The notes below the pieces were generated by a model that made no database searches, was not told the DNA's origin, and saw only the letters and a program-made list of their open reading frames with translations. Positions 17,693-29,340 of a stretch of DNA of 64,000 bases are shown piece by piece (position 1 is the stretch's first letter; each line of letters begins with the position of its first letter). A program made the translations under genes and the position numbers. The DNA is taken from the NCBI GenBank assembly GCA_002778195.1, contig PCDI01000005.1:2915093-2979092 (forward strand). The letters are read 5' to 3'. The DNA is from Raffaelea ambrosiae (lineage: Eukaryota; Ascomycota; Sordariomycetes; Ophiostomatales; Ophiostomataceae).

Positions 17693-19890
17693 TTATGAAC
17701 GCGCCGAACCCAGTCTAACCAGCTCAAAGATAACAGGGATACCTTCTGTAGCCATCCAACCAATGCCTGTGAGAAGTTAGCGCACAGCACAAGAGAAGGG
17801 GCGTTTTTCTTTTCTTCTCTTTCCCTCCTCCTTTTCCCGCTCGTTTTCTGCAAGTGGCTGCAAATGGGTGGAAATCTCGACGGTCAAACTTACCACAATA
17901 TACAATCAGCTTCGTCACAACCTCCACGTCGTATCGCACGCGAGGCTTGACGAGCTTCTCAAAAATCTCCCTCTCGCCCAGCTCATCTTGCCGGCCAATG
18001 AACAGATCTGGCTCACCGTCGTCTCCCCGGTCGCCCAGTCTTGAATGGGATGGCACCTCGTACACGGTACCCTGGCCCATCATCTCCTCGAACTGGGCCA
18101 GAGAGTGCTTCTGAACGCCCGACGCCGTGGAGACTTTGCCTTCCCGGTCGTTGACGGCATTGTTGGCAGTGGTGTTGGCAGCTGACGCCGTCGCTGCGCT
18201 GTCCACAGCCGAGCCATTGGCATGCCCATCTGCCTGGTCGCGCAGATCGTAGAGGCTGCCCTTGCTCCGGATGCTGCCCTGGCTGCCGACGCTCTCGCGC
18301 CGTCTTCGTTCGCGGTAAGCCAGAGTCTCGTAGGCGTCGGCCGCGCTTTGGGGTCCGATGCTGATGGCGCGGCCGCGACGGGCGTTGCGGAAGTTGCGCA
18401 TGATGACGGGGATATCGCTGACGCTGGGGATGACGTTGTCGGTGCGCAGGCGCAAGACTTCGGGGATGTTGCCGTACTCGCTGGCTTGCATGAAGAAGCG
18501 GCGCGGCAGGTTCAGACCATGGGTCTCGATGATGCGGAACAGGTGCGGCAGGATCTTGAGCAGCGTTGGCTTCATGACTTCGCGCCAGGCAAAAACGATG
18601 ACCACGCCCAGCACGACGCGTGCAATGGCGATGGGAAGACTCGGCGAGGAAAGGCCGCCAGGGGCCAGGCCGAGCGCGCGTCGCATGTGGGGGATGTGCC
18701 AGGTGCCAGCCTCGACGCCCATAACAACGCCAGCAAAGGCAACCGAGTCGTCGAAGCAGGGACAGTCGTCGGCGGGTTCCGGGTGGATGCGCACCAGGAC
18801 GATGATGATCAGCGCCATGGTCAGCGGGGCCTTGTAGGAGGTGTGCTGTATGTAGTCCTCAAGCGCAGGGCCATATTCGAACTCGATCAAGCCAATGATA
18901 GCGCCGAGGAAGCTGCCAAAGATGACGTCGAAGAAACCGTGCATGCCACAGTAGAGACGGCCAATGACGATAGAAAAGGCGTAGAAGTAGCCGAGACATT
19001 CGAGGAAGAGCTTCGTCGTGGGGGGGAGGTCAGACTGGGGAAGTGCAAGGACGCCGTACACAACCACGGACACGGCATTGGTGGAGTGGGTGGAGGGGAA
19101 GCCGTATTCGAGGGCGACTGAGTCAGACATGGTGATGCGCTGCAGGGGGGGGGAGAGGGGGCGTGGTAGTGAGCACATGTCTTTGATGAACCCGCTGAAG
19201 AAGACGCCATAGGCGAGGATGTGGACGAGGCTGCGGGAGCATGTAAGCGGTATGTCGCCGGACGGACAAGCTGCGAATAGCGACGGGACTCGATGAACAG
19301 GAGGCGAGCTTGAGACATAGAGAGTGGAGGAAAGAAAGAAGTTCTTAAAAAAAGCGACAAAGAACACAAAAAACAGAATGCAAAGACAAGAGGGGGGGGG
19401 GAGCGCCCAGAGCACTCAAAAGCCACACAAAACACAGCAGACAACAACGAACGCACCTTTTTCCAAACTGATAGTAGTCGAACCAGAAGAGCATGGGCAG
19501 GCCGATCATAAAGAAGGTGTGGGTGCCGAGGTTGGCCGTAATGGCAAAGTAGCTGTCGAGCGCAGGCGAGCGCATCTTGCTCTGGAAGTAGGCGAGGTAG
19601 GGCGTTTCCCAGCGCACCAGCGGCAGGAGATTCTGTCGCAGTCGGTACCGCCATCGTGGCAAGGCGCGCTTGTCTGTGCGGTAAAGGCAGCGGTCAGAGG
19701 GGGGGGAGAGTCCACGTCGCGCGCTGCTGGAGAGGTCATGGGCAGGTCAACACATACAGTGGTCCAGGCTCTTCAGTCCGGCGTCTACCACGTCGCCCTT
19801 GCCGCCATTGGCTGGCACCTTCTCGTCCGGTGGCAGCTGGATGGTCGGCACGCCCATTGCCGACACCGGCTCGGTCTTCGATACGGCCAT
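17693..19890 (-). CDS. LCB3: long-chain base (dihydrosphingosine) 1-phosphate phosphatase
   Basis: Removes the phosphate from sphingoid base 1-phosphates in the ER membrane, balancing ceramide synthesis against base-phosphate signalling. Four exons: 19758-19890, 19457-19673, 17894-19230 and 17693-17766, 586 residues. The lipid phosphatase (PAP2) motifs are present: KDMCSLPRP (K133, R140, P141), PSTHS (162-166) and the third block GRLYCGMHGFFD. Many hydrophobic helices follow. Intron 2 is long for this window (226 nt, GTGCGT donor). The last exon of 24 codons restores the family ending GIGWMATEGIPVIFE. A Ser/Arg-rich, Ala-rich tail of about 150 residues separates the membrane part from that ending. 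Converges on the ABC transporter gene (262 bp between stops) and shares an upstream region with the SDR gene at 20966. Confidence 0.93.
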
Positions 19891-20965
19891 TGGGGAGAGA
19901 GACCGCGGGGGAAGAGGGCCGAGAGACCAGGAGAAGAGGGGGTGAGAATATGTGGGCGCGGGTGTCTTCTCCTGACCGCTTGTGGAATCGCAAGCGAAGC
20001 GGGCGAAGAGAGCGGGGGCGCAGCTGGGCAATCGACGTCTCGACGGCCCAGTGCGGAGGCGAAGAGGACGAGCAGAGGAGGGGGGGCGGTGGAAGAGAAG
20101 CTGAGGAAGAGACGTCGAGGAAGTCGAGAAGAAAGGCTTTCTTGTGGTATAAAAATGCAATAAAAACAATAATTAAAATAATACGAATAATTCAGGGACG
20201 CACAGTCACCGAAAACGCGGGGGGGCTTGTCCGAGGGCCCATTGGCGGTTTTGTCCAGCACAAATTGGGGAAGGAACCGGGTCGCGGTCGGCGGCGACGG
20301 CGAAAGGGGAAGGTGCGAGGGGCCGGCGGACAAACAAGAGCGGTCCCGTTTGCAGAAGGAGCGATCCAGAGCCTCAAGGCCAAGCGAAGAAAAACGGTGA
20401 GAACCGAGAGACAAGGGAAGTGGAACAAGAAGAAGAAAGTGAAAGCGCGCCCCAACAGGAAGACTAGTCGAATCGAAGGAGCGCTGCCAGGTCTCTTATT
20501 CAGGAGTCAAGTAATAGGAGCCACGAGTCAGATACGCGGATGCCCAGGTACATTAGCCAAACCCCCTGGCGAGATCGTTGGTGGGGTCTTTTCTCAGGAT
20601 GACCAAGATAGTGAGATACGGCAACCATATTGTATGAGAATTGCAATGCTTGCGGTTTAATAGGGGGGTGCGCCTCCCAGCAGGCTCACGCCCTCTAAGC
20701 TTTTGGCGCATGGACGCGTCTGCCCACCAAAAATCCCTGGCCGGCTGCTTTGTAGGGGGCTTGATGCAGTGCTAACAACTGGCCAATCGCAAGCTCGGCT
20801 TCCCCACATTCGGGGTTTTAGAGAGCCGTTTTGGTGGGACCTCCATAACCAGCTAACTAGTCAACTAACTAGTATCTTCATTTTGCTACGCGCATTCTTT
20901 GCTGCATCCGCGCCGAAGTCTATGCCGACCACAAAAGACACCCCAACGACGCACCCGCATTCGCC
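19891..20965. promoter_or_regulatory. shared divergent upstream region of the LCB3-type and SDR genes
   Basis: 1.07 kb between two diverging starts. A CCAAT box on the plus strand at 20783-20787 lies 180 bases before the SDR start. A short repeated palindromic element built on ctaactag occurs twice near 20850-20870. There is a G-rich run at 20081-20087. No further gene is supported. Confidence 0.45.
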
Positions 20966-22564
20966 ATGAAGCTCCTTTACCGTCTGTCTTCAGCCAGCAG
21001 CTTTCTTGCCTGCGCCCGGCGGCCGGCTGCACGTCGTGCCTGCTGCACCGCAGAGCAAAGTAGACGAGCCATCACGACATCCACCGTAACCGAAAGCCAA
21101 CCCCCCGAGACCGAGACCAAGGATGACAGCAACGACACACCCCCAAAGAACACCATAGCAGATACACCACTTCCCGTGGGTATTGGCAGGGGAGGGAAAC
21201 CAACGAGCCTTCAGCAACCCATTCTCCGCCGTCCTTACCTCCCCGGCCAGACTGCGATCATCACCGGTGGCAGCCGCGGCATTGGCTTTGCCATTGCCTT
21301 CCGTCTGGCACTCGAGGGCATCGCTTGCATCCTTGTTGGCCGTAACGAGGCCACTCTCAAGAAATCCGCAGATTCCCTGCCAGCTCTCCCCCCACTCTCT
21401 CCAAACAACAGCGGCCCCGACAATGCGCAGCGGAAGCATTCGTACCTGGTTGGCGACGTCACAGAAAGCTCGCTCTGGGGCGAGCTGTTCACGCGCACGG
21501 TAAGAGAAACAGGAAACGGGGGCAGTGGTGTGTCACGGAAACGGAGCTGCCCGCTGACAGAAAAGCCCGAGGTGCATATATTGGTCAACGCGGCGGGCAT
21601 CTCGCAGAACAGCGTTCTTCCCCGGACGACTCCGAGCGAAATCCACCACGTCCTCGACGTGAACCTCTACGGTACCATACTTGGATGCCGGGCTGCATTG
21701 CGGCAATGGGTGAAGACGCGGGGTACCGGTATGTATTTGCCTTTTTTTCCTCTGGCTCAAAACACATGCATCAAGCTGACAGTCTGCAGCTCGCTGTATT
21801 ATCAACATCAGCAGTCTGCTGGCCGTTCGTGGTGGTTACGGGGCCTCGGCTTACGCTGCCTCCAAGGCCGGCGTCGTTGGTAAGAGCTTGCTGATTCCCC
21901 ATAAAGGCAAGCAAGCAATTGCATCTTCTCACACCCTGTATAACAGGTCTCACCAGAGCCATCGCAGAAGAAGTAAGTGGCCGCCGCATCAGAGCCAACG
22001 TCATCCTCCCTGGATATATTCATACAGACATGATTGCAAGTAAGTTGGGCCGTCCCTTTTCTCGTAGTGGTCTTCTGGATTTTTGCCCGTCTGTTCCTCA
22101 ATGATAGTTTTATTGTTGGGCCTATGGCATTCCCTGGTATTGCATCCGTTCCATAATCCCTATCCATGGTACATCCCCTTCCCAGATGTTCTGTCATACC
22201 AGCCGTGGAATCGTCTGAAAAGGGTCATATAATTACATATCAAGACGTATAACAAGAAAAGAAGAAAAAAAGAGCATAAAAAAAAAGGGGGGGGTGGGGG
22301 TGTGGGAAGAAAGCAGGGGTGGAAAGAAGAAGGAGCGAGTGCAAACGGTTGGAGGAGTAAAAAACGAATGTGACTAACGATACAACACTTGTGACCTTCC
22401 CAGACCTGCCAAAACGCCAACTGGAAGAAATGAAGGAACGGATTCCCGTGCGCCGCTTTGGAACACCAGACGACGTCGCCGATGCCGCCATGTTCCTCAT
22501 AAAGAACGGGTATGCCAATAACTGCGTTCTCAACCTCGATGGAGGCTTAAGCGCTGCAGCGTGA
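20966..22564 (+). CDS. OAR1: mitochondrial 3-oxoacyl-[ACP] reductase type short-chain dehydrogenase
   Basis: Likely NADPH-dependent reduction of 3-oxoacyl-ACP in mitochondrial fatty acid synthesis (type II), which supplies lipoate precursors. Four exons: 20966-21728, 21790-21879, 21947-22039 and 22404-22564, 368 residues. The first 40 residues are Arg-, Ser- and Ala-rich, fitting a mitochondrial presequence. The Rossmann motif TGGSRGIG is at 100-107, and NAAG follows in exon 1. Exon 2 carries catalytic Ser263 (NISS) and Tyr276-x-x-x-Lys280 (YAASK). Exon 4 ends in the family-typical NLDGG. Intron 3 is 364 nt, several times longer than the others. Plain SDRs of other function share these motifs, so the ACP reductase call rests on the presequence and overall resemblance. 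The stop lies 152 bp from the UBA2 stop on the other strand. Confidence 0.82.
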
Positions 22565-22716
22565 GAGGGCGAAGAAGGGGGAGGGTGCGAAATATGTGAA
22601 AAGAGAAGGCAAGGCAGAAATCAAGAATTTTGAAAGAGATCTTGAAAAAAACTAGGCAGCCAGCTAGCGGAAGCACTTCGATCTGAAGCATCTTTCGGGA
22701 ACAGCTCCAACTTCAA

Positions 22717-25314
22717 TCAGTCGTCAATCACAATGGCACCGCCTGATGGACCGTCGACAATGACTACATCGTCGTCGTCGTCGTCAATGGCCACCACACC
22801 ATTGCTGGCAGGTACTGCTGTTTGAGCCATCTTTGCCTTCTTGGCAGCCGGCTGACTGCCATCGTCTTCACGCGCCCGCTTAGGAGCTGGAACATCAAGG
22901 ACAACGTCGTCGTCATCAAGGCCGTGCTTGCCATTCGACTTGGCTGTGCCGTTCGTCGCCGGGGGTGGAGGCGGCGGCGCCTTTTTGGGCCGCTTTGGAA
23001 TGTCTGGCTTTGTGTCCAGGTTCGTGGCCACGACGGCCTTCTCGCCGAGCGGCTCCTTTCTGCATAGATGTTAGACCGGTTATGGTTGTTTGAAGAGGGG
23101 ATTCTGGATAAACGTACGCTGCTTGAATGCTAATCACCACATTGACAAATGGCTCATCCTCGTCGTCAATGACTGTGAGAAAGCTGCCTGCATTGATGCC
23201 TGCAATAGTCGGTTAGACGTAAAAACAGACACAAATCATCAAGAAAGCATAGAAATCCTCCCCCACAAATGTACACGGGTTAACAACATGAAATTCCCGA
23301 CTTACCCAGGTCGCTCAGCTTCTTGTCCAGATTGTCTGTTTCTTCCACGTCATAAACAATGCCGACATCATTGTTGACAACAAACTCGCGGTCGCCGTAG
23401 CCAAACTTGTTCTTGATAATGTCCTCCACAATGTCGTTGAGCGTGGCCCGTGACAGGTCAGCACGCACACTGGTCTGGTAGGAGCTGCAGATGGGACACT
23501 CGGGATTTGGCTTTCGGGGCTGGTCGGCCGCAAGAAGACGGTCGAAGCCAAATGGCGTTAAAAAGACCTGTAGCGAAATAGGGCATTAGTACAAAGCAGA
23601 ACGACGGCATAAAAGTGAGACAAAGACGGCAAAAACAAGGGTGGAACAAGAGCAGGCGGGCGGATAGTGTACCTCCTTCACAGAGTCGTAGTCTCCCCGC
23701 AACACCTTGAAAGATTGTAGAACGCAGAGGCCAGCAACGATGGCGTTGGTGGTGGCGATAGCTGGGATGATGTTGCCAGCCATCTGCTTGATGTCGAACC
23801 GTGACTTGCGCTCGATGCCAAACAGGGTCGATCGGATGTTGGCGCTAGCCGCCACAAAGTCGAGCGTGTCAATGTCGTCCTTGTCAAACTCGATCGTGGG
23901 ATCCGTCCCCTTGGCCCGGCTCTCCACCACCCGCTTGCCCAACCGCTCGATGCTGTCGTTGAACACGACGACGCTCTCCTCCAGCGTCCAGACCTTTTGG
24001 CCGTCGCGCAGGATGCTCTCCTTGGTAGCAGCTGCATCCGCGTCGCTGAGGAACAGTGCCTGCATTTTGGTCGTGACCGCGTCGTACGTGAGCGCCTCCG
24101 GCGGCGACCGCGTCTTCCACATGTCCTCCATGGACCGCAGCCGCACAATGTCCGCATTGAACACCTTGTCGAACAGCTTCTGCGCAAAGTCGGGCGTACC
24201 CACAGACTGCCGGATGGCCTTGAGCGCCTGCGACTCCTTCTGCAGCTCGGCAATCTCAGCCGCGTTCTGCGCGTCGGCCGAGTGGTCAAAGGCCGACTCA
24301 TCCTCGCTGTCGCCGAACATCTCGTTGAGCAGGTAACTCTTGCCCCATACGATGCAGTGGATCGGCTGGCTGGGCGTGCTGCGGATGGTGCAGACGGGGA
24401 ACGTCTTGGGCGCCTCCTTGGGCGAGCAGTCGTAGCAGGCAGTGACGCCGCGCTTGATCACCTGGACCTGGCCGTTGAAGCCCGTGGTGCCGCTCTCGAT
24501 CAGGGGTACGTCGGCCGCCAGACACATGCGGTTCACGTGGCGGCGCGCGTCGAGGTTGTCGAGCGCGTTGAAAACGAGGTTGAATCTGTGGAAAAACTCG
24601 ACATCGAACTCGGCATCCTTGATGTTCGCGTGGTGCGCGACCAGCTTGACGTATGGGTTGAAGCGCTGCGCAGCCTCCTTTGCGACCTGTATTCCCGTGA
24701 TCCAAGTCAGTTCTTTTCTTTTGCTTTTTGCTTGTTGCTTTTTTGACCCAGTCCCTTCTACCCTTCCCCCTATTTTGTCCCATGTATGCGTACCAAAGCC
24801 TTGGACTTCTTGATGTGTTCATGACGGAAAAGAAACTGCCGGTTGAGGTTGCTCAGATCGATCGTGTCGAGGTCGACAATGTGTACTTCTCCAAACCCAG
24901 AGAGAACAAGGGTCTTGAGTAGCTCGCAGCCAATGCCACCAGCACCAACCATAAGGACTCGGCTCTAGAGTACGGTCGCGTCAGCATGGCTCTTGAATAG
25001 CAGCAACGCCTTCCAGAACGCCTGAATTGGGGGAGGCAAAGAACAGAAGGCATCCTTGCAAGCTTCACGCGAGCAAAATATATACCCGTGGTTTGAGCAT
25101 GGATATATATTCTCCCCTACCCCTTCCCGGGAAAGAAAAAAAAACAAACCTGCTTGATATGCGCGTTCAGTGTTCGGCCCAGCGCGTGGTAGTTGTGGAT
25201 GTCGCGCCCTGGTATGGTCTTTGGCGTCGACGACGTGCCGGTTGCGACGGTCGGGGCAGCGGACGATGCCATCGTTGATGGTGCAATTTGGGGCTGTTGC
25301 ACGTCTGTGGCCAT
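22717..25314 (-). CDS. UBA2: SUMO-activating enzyme catalytic subunit Uba2
   Basis: With Aos1 it adenylates SUMO and takes it as a thioester before passing it to Ubc9, in the nucleus. Six exons: 25150-25314, 24794-24964, 23673-24686, 23306-23567, 23118-23199 and 22717-23059, 678 residues. The nucleotide-binding VGAGGIGCE sits at the start of exon 2 and NRQFLFR follows it. The catalytic cysteine is in PVCTIR (about residue 211). Two zinc-binding pairs, CYDC and CPIC, lie on either side of the catalytic domain. The ubiquitin-fold domain is in exons 4-5. The tail has basic nuclear-signal-like stretches (PKRARE, AKKAK) and two acidic-hydrophobic stretches (DDVVIVDG, AIVIDD) that resemble SUMO-interacting motifs. 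The N-terminus is about 45 residues longer than in yeast; an internal Met at residue 15 is an alternative. Confidence 0.95.
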
Positions 25315-26098
25315 GGGGGGCTGCGTTTCGATGTTTGCTTAGAGGTGTCGTGGCTATTGTGAGAGCTCTTCGCGCAAGGCGTCCAGCATGCGATCAAGGC
25401 GCCTAAGTTAGTGAAGGGAAAGAAGCCAAAACAATAATGAGTGAATGCGCTGCTGCAAATGAAAGTCTGTCGGCTCCTCAAATGAGGGGTGAAATAAGTA
25501 GAAGCGAACTAGAAGAGATCGAGAAAAAGAAAAGAAAATGCGACAGAAATGGAAGAGAGGGGGTAGAAGAGAAAAAGAGTTGCTGTGTGTTGAAGAGCGA
25601 GCACTCGAGTGGTCGAAAAGTGAAGCTGATCTGAAAATGCGCTGATCGAAGGGTCTGGCAGCTGGCAGGAGCTGTCAAATTACAGCCAACATGGTAAAGT
25701 AGCCGCCACTTGTGCTGTTACATAAGGCTGACAGCTGGCAAGGCAAAGTGACATAGAGACCCTCTTCCACTAAAAGGACGAACGCTTGGGGCTCTTGAAT
25801 GCTCAGGGGAATCTCTCCAGGGATTGGAGCAGGTCTAATTAAAATCCAATTGGTACGAGCTCTTTTCGTTCTGGCTTGCTCCTGTGAGTTTTTTTGATGT
25901 TTTTTTTAACCGGGTGCTTTTTGGAGTGCCCTCTGCTGGTGGGAAGCTGCTTGCAGCCCGCTTTTCACCTGTTACCTCACTTTAAAGCAGAGGCTGCATT
26001 AAATACACGCGCACTCAGGAGCATCTGGGAGTCGCGAGTGTGGCTGTTCAAAGTGACATCAAGCTAACGCTATTTTGACTCCGTGAAGCTCTGGTCAT
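25315..26098. promoter_or_regulatory. shared divergent upstream region of UBA2 and QNG1
   Basis: 784 bp between diverging starts. A ccaattgg element near 25847-25854 reads as a CCAAT box on both strands. An A-rich purine tract spans about 25495-25580. No gene or RNA seen. Confidence 0.4.
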
Positions 26099-27360
26099 AT
26101 GTCTGACGACGAGGCCGACCCAGAGCTCCTGGAGCTTCTGCGCCAGCATCTCCATGGCAAGCCACCTGTGGAAGAGGATCTTGACACGGGCGTCCTCGAG
26201 GGGGCCGAATACGTCTACGACAATGCCATTGACGTGGCATTGGATATGCGCTCGTGCAAAAATGCGGCCGATGCTATCTATAATCAGATGCAGGTGAAGC
26301 ACTACTCCACGGCCACCTGGTCGGAACAGGAGCTTCACCCCAAAGCGCGAGATGCGACCACCGTTGACTTTATCTTTACCATGGACCTTCTCAACTTCTC
26401 CTTCTGGTCGGAGAAGCCCGAGTCTGAACGCTTCTCGATTGACTATCGAGGCAAGATCTGGACCGGGTATTGGAGCTTGGTGGCCGCTTTGCAGCGCGCC
26501 TTGGATGAGGGTGAGTCGAAAGACGCAAACTACAAACCCGATATTGTGTGGTTTGCCATTGCTGAAATTGTGCCCAGGTGTGCCCATCACAAGCTCGGAC
26601 TTTTGGCAGGATGAAGAGGAGTGCAACATGGACACCATGCGGCAAGTGTTCCGGTCAGCTACCGACGAAGAGATGCCTTTGTTGGCCGAAAGGCTGGACA
26701 TCCTCCGTGAAGCTGGTCAAGTGTTGTATGAGGTCAGTATCGACTATTCTCTTCTTTGGCCAGCTGTGAATTTGAATTGTTCCCCACCCCCAACGTTCAT
26801 CTGCATTTGTTGACTCTCTGTCCTAGAAATACAACTGCAGCTTTGTCAACGTGATCGCCGAAGCTGACGGCTCGGCCGCCAAGCTGGTCAACATTGTCGC
26901 CCGTGATTTCAGCTGCTTCCGGGACGAGTTCACCTACGAGGGCCGGCGGCGACCTGTCCGGTTCCTCAAGCGGGCTCAGATCCTGGTGGCCGAGCTGTGG
27001 GCCTGTTTCCAGGGTGCCAGTTTCGGCGAATTCAGAGACATTGACAAGATCACAATGTTTGCCGACTATCGCGTGCCCCAGATCTTGCAGAGCATGGGGT
27101 GTCTGTACTACAGCCCTTCGCTGCTAACCGCCATTCAGCTGAAAAAGGTGATAGACAGTGGCAGCGACTGGGAATTGCAATTGCGAGCTTGCACGATCTG
27201 GTGTGTCGAGTTGATCCGAAGAGAGATTTTGCGCAAACACCCCGAGACCGAGATCAATGCGGTTCTGATCGATTTCTTCCTATATGACACGATGAAGGAG
27301 ATGGAGGCGGCTGGGAAGGAAAACCTGCCACATCATAGGACGAGAAGCATTTGGTATTAG
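26099..27360 (+). CDS. QNG1: queuosine 5'-phosphate N-glycosylase (queuosine salvage protein, DUF2419)
   Basis: Releases the queuine base from queuosine 5'-phosphate so that it can be reused for tRNA wobble modification by the TGT enzyme; eukaryotes cannot make queuine and must salvage it. Three exons: 26099-26510, 26578-26732 and 26827-27360, 366 residues, close to the usual 340-380. Recognised by the strongly conserved block MDLLNFSFW followed by YRGKIWTGYWSLVAALQRAL across exon 1. Then PITSSDFWQ after intron 1, and near the C-terminus FLKRAQILVAELWACFQG and FADYRVPQIL. Both introns have standard ends. Diverges from UBA2 and converges on CDM1 (333 bp). Confidence 0.93.
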
Positions 27361-27693
27361 AGTGCATGTCTCTTTTTTTTTGTGTTGCGTCAGCTCTCGA
27401 TAGATTGCCCTTGGTTTCTTTTCTTTTCTTTTCTTCTTTTCTTCTTCTTTTTTTTTCGCTTTATTTCTTTTTTGTTTTGGCTGTCACGATACCACGGCCA
27501 CATATAACAAGCATTGTGAAACGTTTGCACAAAATCAGAAAGCATCGCCAGCCATAAGATGAAATGAGCCAAATATCGCCTAATAATACAGATACGTCCT
27601 TTGCCGCAAAACCAGTCCCTCAGCCGCGTTGTCCATCCCGCTGGCGTCGCTTGTTCGCCGTCAGCGATTTCCCCAGACCCTATCCCCTATTCC
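27361..27693. other. convergent 3' region between QNG1 and CDM1
   Basis: 333 bp, with a long T- and C-rich tract at about 27369-27475 just after the QNG1 stop. Presumably holds both poly(A) sites. No gene seen. Confidence 0.5.
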
Positions 27694-28436
27694 TCATGCC
27701 AACACTCTCGGGTTCAGGATTGCATCGATCGACGCCCGTTCGACACTCTCATTTCCCCTGGCCTCTTCTTGGAGTAGAACTGCTAAAACTTCAATAGGCG
27801 GCTGCAGGCCTAACCGCTGGGCCCGCAGCCACCGCTTTTTCCGATCTATGCCAACGCATGGCTGGCTTGGTTAGACCACAAAGGTACGGGAACGACAGGC
27901 CGGAGAAGGCAGCAAAATAGACTTACCCCGAACTGTGAGCTGACATCGAAGTAACGGAGAACTTTCTCTCCCACATCCAGTCCTTCTTGATGCACGCGCC
28001 GGGACGTCCGCTGTGCCTCGATGCCTCGCCAATACCGCTTGACCTGGGCGGCCGTGATGCCTTCCGCCTTGATCTCGTCTTCGGACTTGGTTGGCGCCTT
28101 GTGAGCAGATGCGACCGCTTCTTGTTGCTCTTCTCCTTCTTCCTCTTCCTCTTCCTCTTCTTCCTCTTGCTCATCGTCTTCGGTAACCGGCGGCTTGCTG
28201 TCTTCCTTCTCTTCGAGTTTAATGGCTGCCCTCAATTCTTCCTTAGCTTTTGTGGTCGCCTTGTCAGATCCAGCCCTGTCTGCATTCTCAATCTTCTTCA
28301 CCGTCGAAAGTGCGGCCTCCTTGGCAGATTGCTTTGGTACCGAGGCTTTGGTCACACGGTGGTTGAAGCTGAGAGTGGTCTGGTGACCGCCTGATGGGGT
28401 GCGGTGCCCAGATGCTTTCCTCGCAGGAGGGGCCAT
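27694..28436 (-). CDS. CDM1: DNA polymerase delta subunit 4 (Cdm1)
   Basis: Smallest, stabilising subunit of the replicative polymerase delta; present in fission yeast, filamentous fungi and animals but missing in budding yeast. Two exons, 27927-28436 and 27694-27861, 225 residues. The conserved C-terminal domain runs across the intron: KVLRYFDVSSQFG at the end of exon 1, then PCVGIDRKKRWLRAQRLGL and PPIEVLAVLL in exon 2. The N-terminus has a degenerate PCNA-binding motif at residues 19-24 (QTTLSF) followed by basic residues. Between them lies a charged linker with an uninterrupted stretch of about ten glutamates. The start at 28436 puts the PCNA motif near the N-terminus, as in homologues. 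Confidence 0.9.
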
Positions 28437-29340
28437 CTTGAGAAGCTGTCGATGATGAAGGCAGTGGGAGCGGAATTGTCGGTCTTCGTTTGAGATTCTG
28501 ATCGTTTCCAGCAGGTGGGTAGATGTACAGGATCGGGATAATAGCCAATAATACCACAGATGATTGTCAAATGGATTCTGAGGCGAACGACTCGATGTGG
28601 AAGCCGGAATGAGACGAGAAGAGGGGACTACGCCGCAGGGGCGTGCTGGCGGGGCAACGCCAAAATTACAGGAAAACACGTGATGTGTCTGCACAGCTAA
28701 ATTGGGCTGTTCGCCAACACAACAACGAGAAAAGAAAAGTTTTAAAACTTGGGAAGATAAGAGGCAATTGGGTCATCCGACAACCCGAAACTGTGGTTTC
28801 CAATTGCTATGGTGCAAGCCGCGGGAATCATCACTGCCGGCTATTATCAACTTGGCTATGAAACTTCTTGTAAATTAGTTGTCTGTGCCAGTACAGGTAT
28901 CGAGCTAACTCTAGTAGAACATTACAGGCTGGAAAAGGTCACTGGACACAGGCAACAGAGAATATGGGGAAGAACAACCTAATAAGTAAATAAAGTAAAA
29001 GTGGTTTCGTAGCAAGTGGGTACTAAAAGAAATACGTTGGAGAAAGAATGTCCAGCCTGGGAAAAAAGGAGCAGAAGTGGGAGAAAGTCGCCTGCACAGA
29101 CAAAGAAGAGGAAGGGGGGAACGCAAATAATCAAATAAAAGACACACAGGCAAAAACCAAGAAAGCTGAGGCCAACAGGGTATGACCAGCGCCGTACTCG
29201 CTCAAAACAGGCCGACCCTCCCTCACAAAACAATATCTATGCCTCTTACTCCATTTTCTTTCTTGGGCCGTTGTGAAGCGAGTGACTTTTGAATCGCAGC
29301 GCGTATCAGTGAAGCCCTGCGGCCTCACTAAAAATGCTGC
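28437..29340. other. intergenic between CDM1 and CDC10
   Basis: About 900 bp between two minus-strand genes: the promoter of CDM1 next to 28437 and the 3' flank of CDC10 at the far end. A-rich, with no gene or repeat that I can support. Confidence 0.5.

Noticed and set aside
14716..22564. Secondary-metabolite gene cluster (transporter, phosphatase, reductase side by side)
   Set aside because: The phosphatase and reductase are housekeeping lipid enzymes and there is no synthase, cyclase, P450 or pathway regulator nearby.
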